Source of the DNA: Saccoglossus kowalevskii
Taxonomy: Eukaryota; Hemichordata; Enteropneusta; Harrimaniidae
Length of the DNA stretch: 14,561 nt
Reading direction: 5' to 3'
Assembly: GCF_000003605.2 (NCBI RefSeq)
Contig: NW_003135833.1
Coordinates: 382,326-396,886, forward strand
The position numbers and the translations under genes are program-made. The notes under the pieces are model-generated. The model was not told the DNA's origin. It was given only the letters and a program-made list of their open reading frames with translations, and searched no databases. Below, piece by piece: positions 1-8,168 of the stretch; positions within the stretch are counted from its first letter, which is position 1, and each line of letters begins with the position of its first letter.

Positions 1-230
1 GGGGATTTTTCCCCAGGGCGCTGTGTCTTATAGAGTGCTCGATTGACCGACTAAGACGAGAGTTGAACCGTATTTCGTTGTGTGTGTCTTATTTGACTGT
101 AAAGCTTAAGTGACTTCCCCGATCCCGTACCTCAAGGGGACGCGATATAGAGACGAGACGAGATTCCCCCCTGACACGTGTGGAGAACCCAGAGAGAAGA
201 GAATTTCCCCCCTGATAGTTATCTGTCTGC
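1..230. other. Left-edge segment with repeated C-run motif; no gene seen
   Basis: This segment is richer in G and C than the satellite that follows. It opens with GGGGATTTTTCCCC (1-14), a near-palindrome resembling Rel/Dorsal-type binding sites, although so short a match can be chance. A short motif, WTTCCCCCCTGA, occurs twice 41 bp apart (163-174 and 204-215), each preceded by a GA-rich stretch. This may be an older tandem duplication or the left flank of the element that carries the satellite. A 61-codon open frame crosses it but begins at a non-ATG codon and runs into the satellite, so I do not call it a gene. Confidence 0.4.
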
Positions 231-2312
231 GAGAATTAACAATACATGTTGCAATTTTGGTTCCATTCCTCTATTCTTTATGTCAGTCATCCTAGTCTGA
301 TAACACACGTCGAAATTTTGTTATCATTCTTCTATTCATTATTATCAGTTCTCCCAAATTAACAATACATGTTTTAATTCTGCTTTCATTCCGCTATTCT
401 TGATATCGGTCAACCAGAATTAACAGTGCCTATTGCAATTTTGGTTCAATTTTGTTTTTCCTATATATCATTCATTATCAAATACCACCTGATTTTTGTT
501 ATAATTCTCCTATTCATTATTATCAGCTCTCCCGAAGTAATAACTGCTGCAATGTTGGTGCCATTCCTATTTTTTTTATTACCAGTCTTTCCAAACTAGC
601 AATACATGCTGCATTTTTTGTAACATTCCTATATTCATTATTATTGGTCCTACCTAACTAACAATACCTGTTTCGATTTTTAGCAACCTTCTAATGATTA
701 ATATCAGTTACCCTGAACTAATAAAAACTGCTGCAATTTATACATGCTGCTGTTTGTTACTCTCCCTCATTTATTACTATCAGTTCTCATTAACTAATAA
801 TACCTTTGGCAGTCTTTGTACCATTCCGTTATTTATTAGTATTAGTCTTCCAGAATTAACATAACATATTTCAATTTTGGTTCCATTACGCAATTTAATA
901 TCAGTCATCCCGGTCTGATAATACACGCCGCAATGTTGTTAGCATTCCTGTATTCTTTATTATCAGTTCTCCTGAATTAACAATGGATGTTGCAATTTGT
1001 GTTCCATTCCGCTATTACTTTATATGAGTCATCATTTGGTAGCATTCCTGTATTCAGTATTCTTTATCCCGAACTAATAGAACCTGCTGCAATTTTGGAA
1101 CAATTCCTATCTTTTTTATTATCAGTCCTTCCAAACTAGCAATACATGCTTCAATTTTGGTACTATTCCTAAATTTATTATTACCAGTTCGTCCGAACTA
1201 ACAATGCATTTTCAAATTGGGTATCATTCCAATATCTATTGTTATCAGTCCACCAGAATTAACAATACATGTTGCAATTTCGGTTTCATTCCGGTATTCA
1301 GTATAATCAGTCCTCCGAACATGCTGTTAGTTTGGTAACATTCCTCTATTCATTATAATTTGTCCTCCCGAAATAATAATGCATGCTGTAATTTTAAAAC
1401 TATTCTTTATAGCTTTATATAACTATTCATTATTATCCAAACTCTTTAAACAATTTTGATGCCGTTCCTTTCTTCCTATATTCATTATTTTCAGTCAATT
1501 TGAACTAAATGATATATGCTCTTATAGTACCATTCTTGAAGTGATTATTAGCAGCATTTGAGGACTAAATTGTATGTGCTGCTATTTTGATACAATTCCA
1601 ATATTTATTATTATCAGTCCTGAACTAACCATATATATTGCCATTGTGGCTCCATTCCATCTTTCATTAATATCAGTCCTACTTGTCTATCAAGAGGTGT
1701 TGGAATTTTAGTAACATTCCTCCCTTCATTATTATTAGCTCCTCGAAACTAATTATACATGCTCCAATTTTGGCACCGTTCCTATTCATTATTATAAGTC
1801 ATCTTGAACTTAATAATATATGCTAATTATTCTGAATTCATTATTATCATATATTCCGAAATAAATAATACATGCTGCAAATTGGGTAACATTTGCATAT
1901 TCATTATTACCAGTCCTCCCAACATATTTATATATGCTACAATTTTGGTATTATCCGTCCCCTTGAACCAAATCATACCTTCAACTATTTTGGTACCTTT
2001 CACGAAGTGACTATTATCAGTTTCCGACAATTAAATTGCAAGTGCTGCTATTTTGCTGCCGTTCCCATCTTCATAAGTATCACTGTTCCTCGACGAAATA
2101 ATAAAGGCTATTAGTATGGTGCCATTCGTGAATTGAATATTAGCAGCATTCGACGACCAAATTATATCTGCTCCTATTGTGATACTTTTCCTATATTCAT
2201 TTTTACTCCGTCGTTTTGAACTGAATAATTAATTCTACTAATTTAGCACCATTCACAAAATAGCTGGTTGCAGCTATCGACAATAAATTATGTGTGACAT
2301 TATTTTGATTCC
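231..2312 (+). repeat. Degenerate tandem satellite, ~61-bp monomer, ~34 copies
   Basis: A motif close to GAACTAACAATACATGCTGC, then AATTTTGGTACCATTCC, then a tail like TTCATTATTATCAGTCCTCC recurs about every 60-61 bp. Clear starts are near 238, 301, 359, 420, 481, 537, 595, 656, 715, 790, 852, 913 and 974, continuing to about 2250. Copies differ by many substitutions and small indels, so the array is old. A second monomer type, with ATTAGCAGCATTYGACGAC before the AAATTATATGTGCTGCTATT part, appears near 1530, 1996, 2121 and 2247. The last three are 125-126 bp apart, showing a two-monomer higher-order unit at the right end. The array has no coding capacity; short open frames here are accidents of T-rich composition. 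Confidence 0.93.
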
Positions 2313-2637
2313 AGTATTTCTCGGCAGGAGTATACAAACGGCATATGATTGTTCTGAGTAGGGTCGCTCAAACTTATCAATAACTTGATCATTGGCAGAT
2401 CCCATTGGAAGCTTGATTGAGCCTTGATAACTAACATCCAGACGACTTCACATGGCAGAATGGACTTTCTCATTAATTCACCAAGCTTGGCTGAAATCGC
2501 TGTCCTCAGTATCTCCAAGGTGATTCTTTGTCATAATGTTTCTTTATGAGTAATTAATGTTCTATTCCCGAGCTCTTAACTTGAGTGTCGAAATGTGACC
2601 TGGTCATACAGCGGAGATTCTCCCTTCCACGTTTGCC
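2313..2637. other. Non-satellite spacer between array and copy A
   Basis: The satellite stops abruptly near 2312 and the dispersed repeat begins near 2638. This 325-bp stretch has no counterpart upstream of copy B, where satellite sequence abuts the repeat directly, so it may be an insertion, or a stretch lost from the other copy. No terminal inverted repeats or clear target-site duplication are visible. A minus-strand frame is open from about 2530 down to the stop at 2300 (about 76 codons; it starts at TTG, with no ATG near its 5' end). Its residues are varied but I recognise no family; a decayed coding fragment is possible. Confidence 0.4.
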
Positions 2638-3209
2638 TAAATATATCATAATATCAATAAATACTTGATTTTGTTATTCCCTAGGTATTGATATATATGA
2701 CATGCCGAAAGTGACATGATTTTCAACATCTTCATCTTTTGTATCGGCTATTTATGCTGTATATAGTCTTTCCATCCGTTCTTTAACAATAGCAGACAAT
2801 ATCTCAAAATTTCGTTGGGTATAAAAACAAAGCCATTCTGTTTTGTGTCACTGCATGCCTTATCTCATCGATGTTGTTGAATTAGTGGAGTTTAAATCCT
2901 CTTTTTTGTCGAAAGAACATGCACAATTTTGATTCTGAATTCTTCCCATTGTCGAATAGCGAGTACTGATCTCTTTACAAAACGACATACAGACATGGGC
3001 AACACGCCGTCGCAGATGACGTATAAAATCATGGCAATCATGTTAATACACAAGCTGTTGAATATAGGATTAGAATAATTCATGCTTCTGCTGTTTGTTG
3101 TAAGTGTAAATTAATTTAAAGCGAACCTCAATGCGGCCTTAATTTATAGTTTTAATTATAACTATATTATGGAGAGGCATTTGAAATGCTTAAAATTAAA
3201 CCCCAAGGG
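2638..3209 (+). repeat. Dispersed direct repeat, copy A
   Basis: This ~570-bp block aligns along its whole length with 4548-5258. Shared landmarks include TTTTGTTATTCCCTAG, GGCATGATTTTCA (TGACATGATTTTCA here), TATAGTCTTTCCATC, ACAAAACGACATA, CGTCGCAGATGACGTA, TGGCAATCATG, GGATTAGAATAATTCATG, AAAGCGAACCTCAATGCGG and GGAGAGGCATTTGAAAT. Divergence is moderate, with several indels. A 63-codon minus-strand frame in copy A is not preserved in copy B, so coding is unlikely. The ends carry no clear TG/CA termini, primer-binding site or polypurine tract, which argues against LTRs. Confidence 0.88.
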
Positions 3210-3773
3210 TGTCATTCATGCAGGGGAAGGGGGTAAGTCACAAACTGACATTGAGGATCGTCAGTTTTTAAGAAAAAAATCACCCTTTTTTCGTCTAAAT
3301 TAGTGCTACAGATTGCATTTTAACATTGCGGTTATTCTCTTCCGCATTGTGTTAAAACATTCATCGTCAATAATCGGGAAATTTTGTCAGTACGACACAG
3401 CATTGTGATTGGTTAATGAAAGACGTGACCTGTTAGGTCAAAGGACGTTTCAGTTCAAATGGTGCTGACAAAACATATGGCGAAAATTGGTTTGCATGGA
3501 TAGTTTGCGTACGATTGAAAACATCACCAACACAATGATAATGATAAAGATCTTGGCTTCGAATATTACCATACCGACCCTGCCCATTTTTACAACGTAA
3601 ATTCAGACGGTATGTAAATCGTATTCTAATGAAATGTGTTTCTTCGTTGTAAAAGTGTCGTGAAAATCAATGACGCATTTTTTTCTTCAAAAGAAAATAA
3701 TATTTCCCCGAGCCTGATCCAGTGAACGAAATAAGCAATTTGTATAATTTTACGTGGGGAGCAAGAAGGTTTT
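3210..3773 (+). promoter_or_regulatory. Promoter-like spacer upstream of candidate exon
   Basis: This sequence is unique in the window. It holds an inverted CCAAT-type motif (GATTGG at 3408-3413) followed by a nuclear-receptor-like cluster (3426-3447). A splice-donor-like GGTATGT sits at 3609 and a pyrimidine-rich acceptor-like tract ends in AAAAG at 3693. Together they would fit a promoter and a short 5' intron ahead of the open frame at 3774. No TATA box stands out, and none of these motifs is decisive alone. Confidence 0.3.
3426..3447 (+). promoter_or_regulatory. Nuclear-receptor-like half-site cluster (ER3 plus DR1)
   Basis: TGACCT (3426-3431), three bases, AGGTCA (3435-3440), one base, AGGACG (3442-3447). 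The first pair is an exact everted repeat with 3-bp spacing. The second pair is a direct repeat with 1-bp spacing, with two mismatches in the last half-site. AGGTCA half-sites are bound by nuclear receptors; DR1 suits RXR or HNF4-type dimers. Two exact half-sites this close are unlikely but not impossible by chance. Confidence 0.4.
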
Positions 3774-3986
3774 ATGAGGTGGTCTCCGAGGACAAGCCCA
3801 ACCGTTAGTTTTCCCGATTTTACGTGTTCAGGACATGTTCAGTCTTATGATCGGGGAAGTACTGTATACTGTGAACTTAGCGGAGATTCAGATCAGTCCA
3901 GTGTAAGTGACGTGAGTCTAACTGACGTCGACGATGCCCCTTGTTCGAATGATAGTTTGTTTTTCAAATTACGAGGCTGTCAGTGA
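3774..3986 (+). CDS. Candidate small Ser/Asp-rich protein or exon, unknown family
   Basis: A 70-residue ATG-started frame; the frame is open upstream to 3735 and ends at TGA 3984-3986. By hand count GC is about 46%, clearly above the surrounding DNA, which favours coding. Residues 1-34 are mixed (SPRTSPTVSFPDF, then three Tyr/Cys positions), residues 35-61 are acidic and Ser-rich (GDSDQSSVSDVSLTDVDD) with casein-kinase-2-like sites at S43 and T50, and the last nine are hydrophobic/basic (LFFKLRGCQ). There is no signal peptide or membrane segment. The frame lies between a promoter-like stretch and an AATAAA at 4431-4436. I recognise no family. It could be a small gene, one exon of a larger one, or chance. 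Confidence 0.35.
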   Translation: MRWSPRTSPTVSFPDFTCSGHVQSYDRGSTVYCELSGDSDQSSVSDVSLTDVDDAPCSNDSLFFKLRGCQ

Positions 3987-4052
3987 ATAATCTTCTTGGT
4001 GTTCATGTTGCAAATGTGCTACCTATGGCACTGTATTCCTGCCAAAATGAGA

Positions 4053-4139
4053 ATTCTACGATGCGATATTTGAGTATTTATATTGCAATTCCACAATGCG
4101 AGATTCGAGTATTTGTAGTGCATTTTACAATGCATCACG
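4053..4139 (+). repeat. Short tandem repeat, 35-bp period, 2.5 copies
   Basis: Unit 1 (4053-4087) and unit 2 (4088-4122) are each 35 bp and align without gaps; both run from ATTCYACRATGCGA through GAGTATTT to TGCA. A partial third unit (4123-4139) keeps TTTTACAATGC. It is unrelated to the 61-bp satellite. It lies in what would be the 3' UTR of the candidate gene at 3774-3986. Confidence 0.8.
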
Positions 4140-4469
4140 CCAGTTGACGCCATCCCATTCTGCATTCAGCCATTTGGAATCTATTTGACGCCTTTTCATT
4201 TGGAGGAAGCTCTTTCGTCGAATGCACTCTTTGTCGATAAAAAAAATGCTCTAGATGATGTTTGTCAATAGCGGTTCAGTTTTTTCCAACTATCAATGGG
4301 GCATGATTTGTATCCCGTAAGAACACTTTCGACCAGGATGCCAGCATCAACTCGCGTCGCTGTCTGTAACATGACAGCTACGGCCAGCTCAGCGACTGTT
4401 TCTAACTCGTTTCTTATTATATTTTACATAAATAAAACGTCACAAATTAAACAAGATGCAAGTGAATGT
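4140..4469 (+). other. Unique spacer with possible poly(A) signal
   Basis: No gene can be supported here. AATAAA lies at 4431-4436, with a GT-rich stretch (GTGAATGTGTC, 4462-4472) about 25 bp downstream, the usual arrangement of an animal cleavage and polyadenylation site. It would suit a transcript covering 3774-3986. A 65-codon frame from ATG 4296 runs into satellite sequence at its 3' end, so I do not treat it as a gene. Confidence 0.35.
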
Positions 4470-4547
4470 GTCAGTCATTCCAACATATTTTAGTTTTACA
4501 ATATAATTGCAAGTGTTGCTATGTTGCTATGGTACCATTCGTCTTCA
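4470..4547 (+). repeat. Isolated satellite fragment (just over one monomer)
   Basis: GTCAGTCATTCCAACATATT (from 4469) matches a monomer junction in the array near 1910-1928. ATTGCAAGTGTTGCTAT followed by GGTACCATTCGTCTTCATAA matches the second monomer type near 2034-2080. The fragment is contiguous with copy B of the dispersed repeat and is the only satellite sequence I found outside the main array. Confidence 0.75.
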
Positions 4548-5258
4548 TAAATATATGATAATACCAATGAATACTTTATTTTGTTATTCCCTAGAAACTG
4601 ATACACATGAGATTTCGACGGTGGCATGATTTTCAGCATCTTCTTCATTGTCATTATCTCGTTGTGCTATATAGAGTCTTTCCATCGTCATTTATCTTCA
4701 GAATAGCAGACAATATACAATTTTTCAGCCGAAAATTTCGTTGTTTATGATAACAAAGCCAGTCTGTTTTAGTGTCATTGCATGACTTATCTGATCGCTG
4801 TCGATGATTTGGTGGGATTTAAATCTTTATTTGTTTTGTCGATGTAACACGCATAAGTTTGATGCTGAATTCTTCTAATTGTCGACTGTCGAGTACTGAT
4901 CTCTTCACAAAACGACATAAAGACATGGGAACTAGCCGTCGCAGATGACGTAAATGAAATGTGAGTGACGTCAAATCAAAAATGCTAAAATATCAGTGCC
5001 ATTGTAATTGCTAATGTGGCAATCATGTTTATGTATTGAGTACACGCACAAGCTGTTGGATATGGGATTAGAATAATTCATGTCTCTGTTTGGTGTTGTG
5101 GATATAAAATAATATAAAGCGAACCTCAATGCGGTCTTAATTTATAACTGTGTATATTCTTAACAGTATTTGAAATAAAATTGCAGTGGTTTAAATTTTT
5201 TAATTATAACTGTAGTTTGGAGAGGCATTTGAAATTCTTAAAAATAAACCTCATGGAT
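4548..5258 (+). repeat. Dispersed direct repeat, copy B (longer form)
   Basis: A direct copy of the 2638-3209 block, about 140 bp longer. The extra length comes mainly from two places. About 56 bp between the GATGACGTA and TGGCAATCATG landmarks (about 4953-5016) includes an exact CRE palindrome, TGACGTCA (4966-4973). About 55 bp near 5145-5205 looks like an internal duplication of the TTATAACTGT...TATTTGAAAT part. Similarity ends near 5258; the flank beyond is unlike the flank of copy A. No conserved open frame links the two copies. Confidence 0.88.
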
Positions 5259-5999
5259 ACCGCCCTTTATGATTTTACATTAGCTATCAGCTTGATTGTG
5301 TTTATATTTATATTGCACATTTTAAACTTTTGTAATTTTGAATAAAATTGCTCATAATTTAGATTGTTGCATATGACGTTACTTAAATTGGTCAAAATAA
5401 AGGTTAGCATGTGCAGGAGTATTATCAGTTCTCACCTGTCAGATATACCACAACTTTATTACTTCAGGATTGCGATACTAACATGTGACCTGACCGAGGA
5501 AGAATAGAACGAGTGATTCATCCGGGCTCCCAACCAGACATAAAACGCAGTACGTAAAATGGTTGAGCAACTGACTTTTATTCATCCTGAATATACGAGT
5601 TGGTGACATCGTGAGACAATACTTAGTTAGCTAAGGCCGTGGAAGTTAAAGTATAAACATAAGGAATTAAACGCTCCAGTAAGAGAAACCAAAAAATCCC
5701 AGTTTTAACATGTCTTTATCATGACTTCAAAACTGGTTCATCCAAACAATACCTGCCATGACCCAAAATGAATGTAACACAATATCATGTAGTTTGGGAT
5801 GGAATTAGTATGCAACTACCAGTGGTATTGTGTGTGACCTGCTTCACATAATTATGTTGGGACATAGTTATGGACAATATAAATTAATGAGTTCAAACTT
5901 GAATCGAAATACACTTACACACAAATGAATGTATTAGATATAGAACGATATGTGACATTTTTTATTTAGACCCATTATTTTAATTATTCTGTGTATTAC
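5259..5999. other. Unique AT-rich stretch, no gene seen
   Basis: No open frame worth calling. It contains a modest inverted repeat (see 5699-5736) and a 12-mer, GGTTAGCATGTG (5402-5413), that also occurs in inverse orientation inside the tRNA-like fragment near 6020. The rest appears unstructured. Confidence 0.5.
5699..5736. repeat. Inverted repeat, 8-bp arms
   Basis: CCAGTTTT (5699-5706) pairs perfectly with AAAACTGG (5729-5736). Inside the 22-bp loop CATG occurs twice and could extend the stem. No T-run follows, and nothing ties it to a transcript. Confidence 0.5.
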
Positions 6000-6050
6000 C
6001 AGAAATATGCAAGCAACACATGCTAACCACTAGACCACACACTCCACTGA
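5998..6050 (-). repeat. tRNA-derived SINE head fragment
   Basis: On the minus strand, TGGTCTAGTGG (6037-6027) is an exact match to the RNA polymerase III box A, and with the following TTAGCATG it reads like the D-arm of tRNA-Glu- or Asp-like genes. The expected box B (GGTTCRANTCC) is absent; only a weak GGTCTAAAT occurs downstream. The acceptor arms do not pair, so it is not a functional tRNA. A decayed or truncated tRNA-derived SINE is the simplest reading. Confidence 0.5.
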
Positions 6051-6060
6051 GACTAATTTG

Positions 6061-6769
6061 GTATTCGGCAAACTGAATTAAAATTTGAGAGTCCTTCAAT
6101 GATTGGTCACAATGTAAATCTTGTTCTGTTATGCTGTTCCCAGCTTCAATCCTATCCTTCTACATTTTCTTCACCGTTTTTTGTCACCATACAACTCGAA
6201 CACAGTTGCCAGTACATTTCTGAAATTCCCAATTTCAATTGAGAATATGAGGACAGCTGCACCTACATGTCAAAATTCTGATTGGTCAACTGGTTTGTCA
6301 ACGATCTTGGATTGTAGTAGGAAGTGGCATTTTCGAAGTATTTCTGATATTTAGTAGCAATATAAATATATGGGCTACCTATTTCATGAATAAAAACGTT
6401 AGCCCGTGACTCTTTCCGTCATGTTTATTTGCCATCAACACATCTTCTTAGGAAACATGATTTCGTTTCTGGTTTACTAAATATAGTCAATTCAATCAAT
6501 CAGTGATCTGGATGTCACAAATCCGAGGATTGGCTAAGCACGCGGGAGCACACAATGAGTGGTGATGACAAAGTGCATACAGTTAACTAAGCTATTTTAT
6601 TCTCTAAACCTCATCAACAGATATTCATACTCAGAAAATAACATGAAACTTGTGCACGAGAACTTCACTAATAAATCACGTTAATCGACAAATCACGACT
6701 TCAATCTATTATCCATTTATGCGAAATACAACAATATGCTTAATACATAGTTACGTAAAGTTAAGAGCT
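6061..6769. other. Unique AT-rich stretch, no gene seen
   Basis: A 77-codon plus-strand frame (6121-6354) begins at TTG and has no recognisable domain or ATG near its start. No repeat, promoter or RNA structure stands out. Composition begins to change toward higher GC near 6770. Confidence 0.5.
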
Positions 6770-6826
6770 GGGCCACACAAGGCCTTCGGGTCAGGGAATT
6801 AAGGCAAAGCTAAACTTTGATAAAGT

Positions 6827-7042
6827 TTACAGTATCAGTGTCTTATTGTAGTCCTGCAGTGTTCTGTTACGCTCCTCAAATCTTGGCATCGACGATACTT
6901 CAGCTACCATCCACATCAAGTCCATAGAGCTTCTAACACTGCCTGTGCCACCAGTAACTGATCCGGGTAGATATAATAGAAACCATTCACCACCACCAGT
7001 TGCCAATATTAACGTACGTCCACACGACCACGATACACCAGT
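6827..7042 (-). pseudogene. Possible coding remnant, 71-codon open frame, no proper start
   Basis: On the minus strand a frame is open for 71 codons between TGA (7045-7043) and TAA (6829-6827). Its C-terminal part reads SSMDLMWMVAEVSSMPRFEE, then RNRTLQDYNKTLIL. The first ATG is mid-frame. A second minus frame over the same DNA starts at ATG 7092 and holds 27 codons (MEPGVVTACQPWLGDCELVY...), a TAA, then 30 more open codons. Two coexisting frames can arise by chance at this GC content, so this is either a frameshifted remnant or coincidence. No family was recognised. Confidence 0.2.
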
Positions 7043-7315
7043 TCACAATCACCAAGCCAAGGTTGACATGCCGTCACTACTCCCGGTTCCATTCAGCAAA
7101 GGACAGAACCACTGAAACCAACAGACTCGTCCTGTCTGTACACAGGTATAAACGTAACGCTGGTTGACTATTAGTCGGGTTCTGCTGCTAGGCAGAGCTG
7201 AATACGGTGCTCACACTTCGACGGCTCGTGGTGTACTGACTTGCCACGTCCACCACACAACTCACATGAATTTACATAACAAAGCCACCTACAAGACGCA
7301 TGCAACCTTACATTC

Positions 7316-7355
7316 ACATTCATACGCAAATACCCACACGCTGTACAAAGCAAAT
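7316..7355 (+). repeat. Short dispersed repeat, copy 1
   Basis: GCAAATACCCACACGCT (7326-7342) matches 8211-8227 at 16 of 17 positions, with weaker similarity for about 10 bp on each side. It is short and its origin is unknown. Confidence 0.5.
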
Positions 7356-7376
7356 ACAACACTTGGATTGGTTAGG

Positions 7377-7418
7377 CTCGACCAAGGGTCGGGCCAATTT
7401 TATTTATAAATTTAGCCC
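7377..7418. repeat. Two adjacent palindromes at right edge of GC-raised block
   Basis: GCTCGACC-AAG-GGTCGGGC (7377-7395) is a 3-base-loop hairpin with 7 Watson-Crick pairs and one G/T mismatch. Overlapping it, 7391-7418 is a 28-bp near-palindrome from GGGCCAA to TTTAGCCC with 11 of 14 pairs. They sit where composition falls back to AT-rich, as element termini sometimes do. Confidence 0.55.
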
Positions 7419-7420
7419 GC

Positions 7421-8168
7421 ATTTACATAGCAGAAAACTAGGCTGATCTTCCTACAACACTGGAAATGTGTGAAGGTCTCATATCTGTAGAATATTGACA
7501 CAATTTATTGAATGCACGGTTTCGAATATATGCAATGTGAAACTATATTCGCAACTATACATTTAGTAAAATGTGACATGCGTAATAATCAGGTCGATTT
7601 CATTGTACCCGCCCGCGATGCATGCATTAAATAATTAGTGTCTTAACACATTTTTCCTATCAAATGTTTCACTGCACGAACATTTCACTGTTTAAAAAAT
7701 ATGTTCATATGTAGCATAGCGTAAGCTAAAATATGATCTTAATTACTAATGAAATGTACTTACCTTTTAATTGGTAAAATGTTTTCTTTTAACTTTTTGA
7801 AACCAGCGAAACCAACTACTCGCTGTTGTCACAATTTTAGTTCTATAATTATCATACTTCTGATTGTTGATAATACACAAATTGTGTTTTACGATTTTTA
7901 GGACCATGATAAATTGTCAAAACTATATGTTCGGAATGTGTGATTACTTACAACCATGTTGCTATTGGAGAAGTCACACTATCACATATACAACTTTGAA
8001 TATATATAATTCGAAACAGAAAAAGTTAGCGAAAAAAAAATCCTCAATGTCTATCCAAGCAACATTCATTTCGGAAGCTCTTGTAAGTTCCTGTAACGTA
8101 CTGAGTAAAACACTGATGTGATGGGGATTTTGTGACAGCTATCATAGTACGGCAAAGTTGTATACACA
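7421..8168. other. Unique AT-rich stretch, no gene seen
   Basis: No convincing frame: an 85-codon frame (7864-8121) starts at a non-ATG codon and is overlapped by an antisense frame. A good minus-strand splice-donor match, AAAAG|GTAAGTAC, lies at about 7765-7757, but every frame in front of it is soon closed. If real, it would belong to a non-coding or untranslated exon. Confidence 0.45.

Larger units (their letters stand above)
6770..7420. other. GC-raised block, possible decayed element or gene
   Basis: Sampled 60-bp lines reach 50% GC (6901-6960) and 52% (7021-7080), against about 32% just outside (7501-7560). The minus strand carries two overlapping open frames (see 6827-7042), and the right edge has two adjacent palindromes (7377-7418). 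The sharp change in composition suggests an inserted element or the remains of an exon. I found no terminal repeats that define its ends. Confidence 0.45.

Noticed and set aside
452-2114. Short open frames inside the satellite
   Set aside because: They lie wholly within a degenerate tandem repeat, on both strands, and have no independent support.
231-2312. CRISPR array
   Set aside because: The whole ~61-bp unit is repeated and diverged; there are no identical short repeats separated by unique spacers.
2892-3083. 63-codon minus frame in copy A
   Set aside because: The homologous part of copy B has indels that break the frame, so coding is not conserved.
4296-4493. 65-codon plus frame
   Set aside because: Its 3' end runs through a satellite monomer and its start has no support; the AATAAA signal also falls within it.
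2638-5258. Copies A and B as the two LTRs of a retrotransposon
   Set aside because: No TG...CA ends, no tRNA-matching primer site after copy A, no polypurine tract before copy B, and satellite sequence lies immediately before copy B. A 1.3-kb interior shows no gag or pol signal.
7164-7409. Thr/His-rich plus and matching minus frames
   Set aside because: The pair lies on opposite strands of the same DNA, starts at non-ATG codons, and the plus frame reads through the palindrome.
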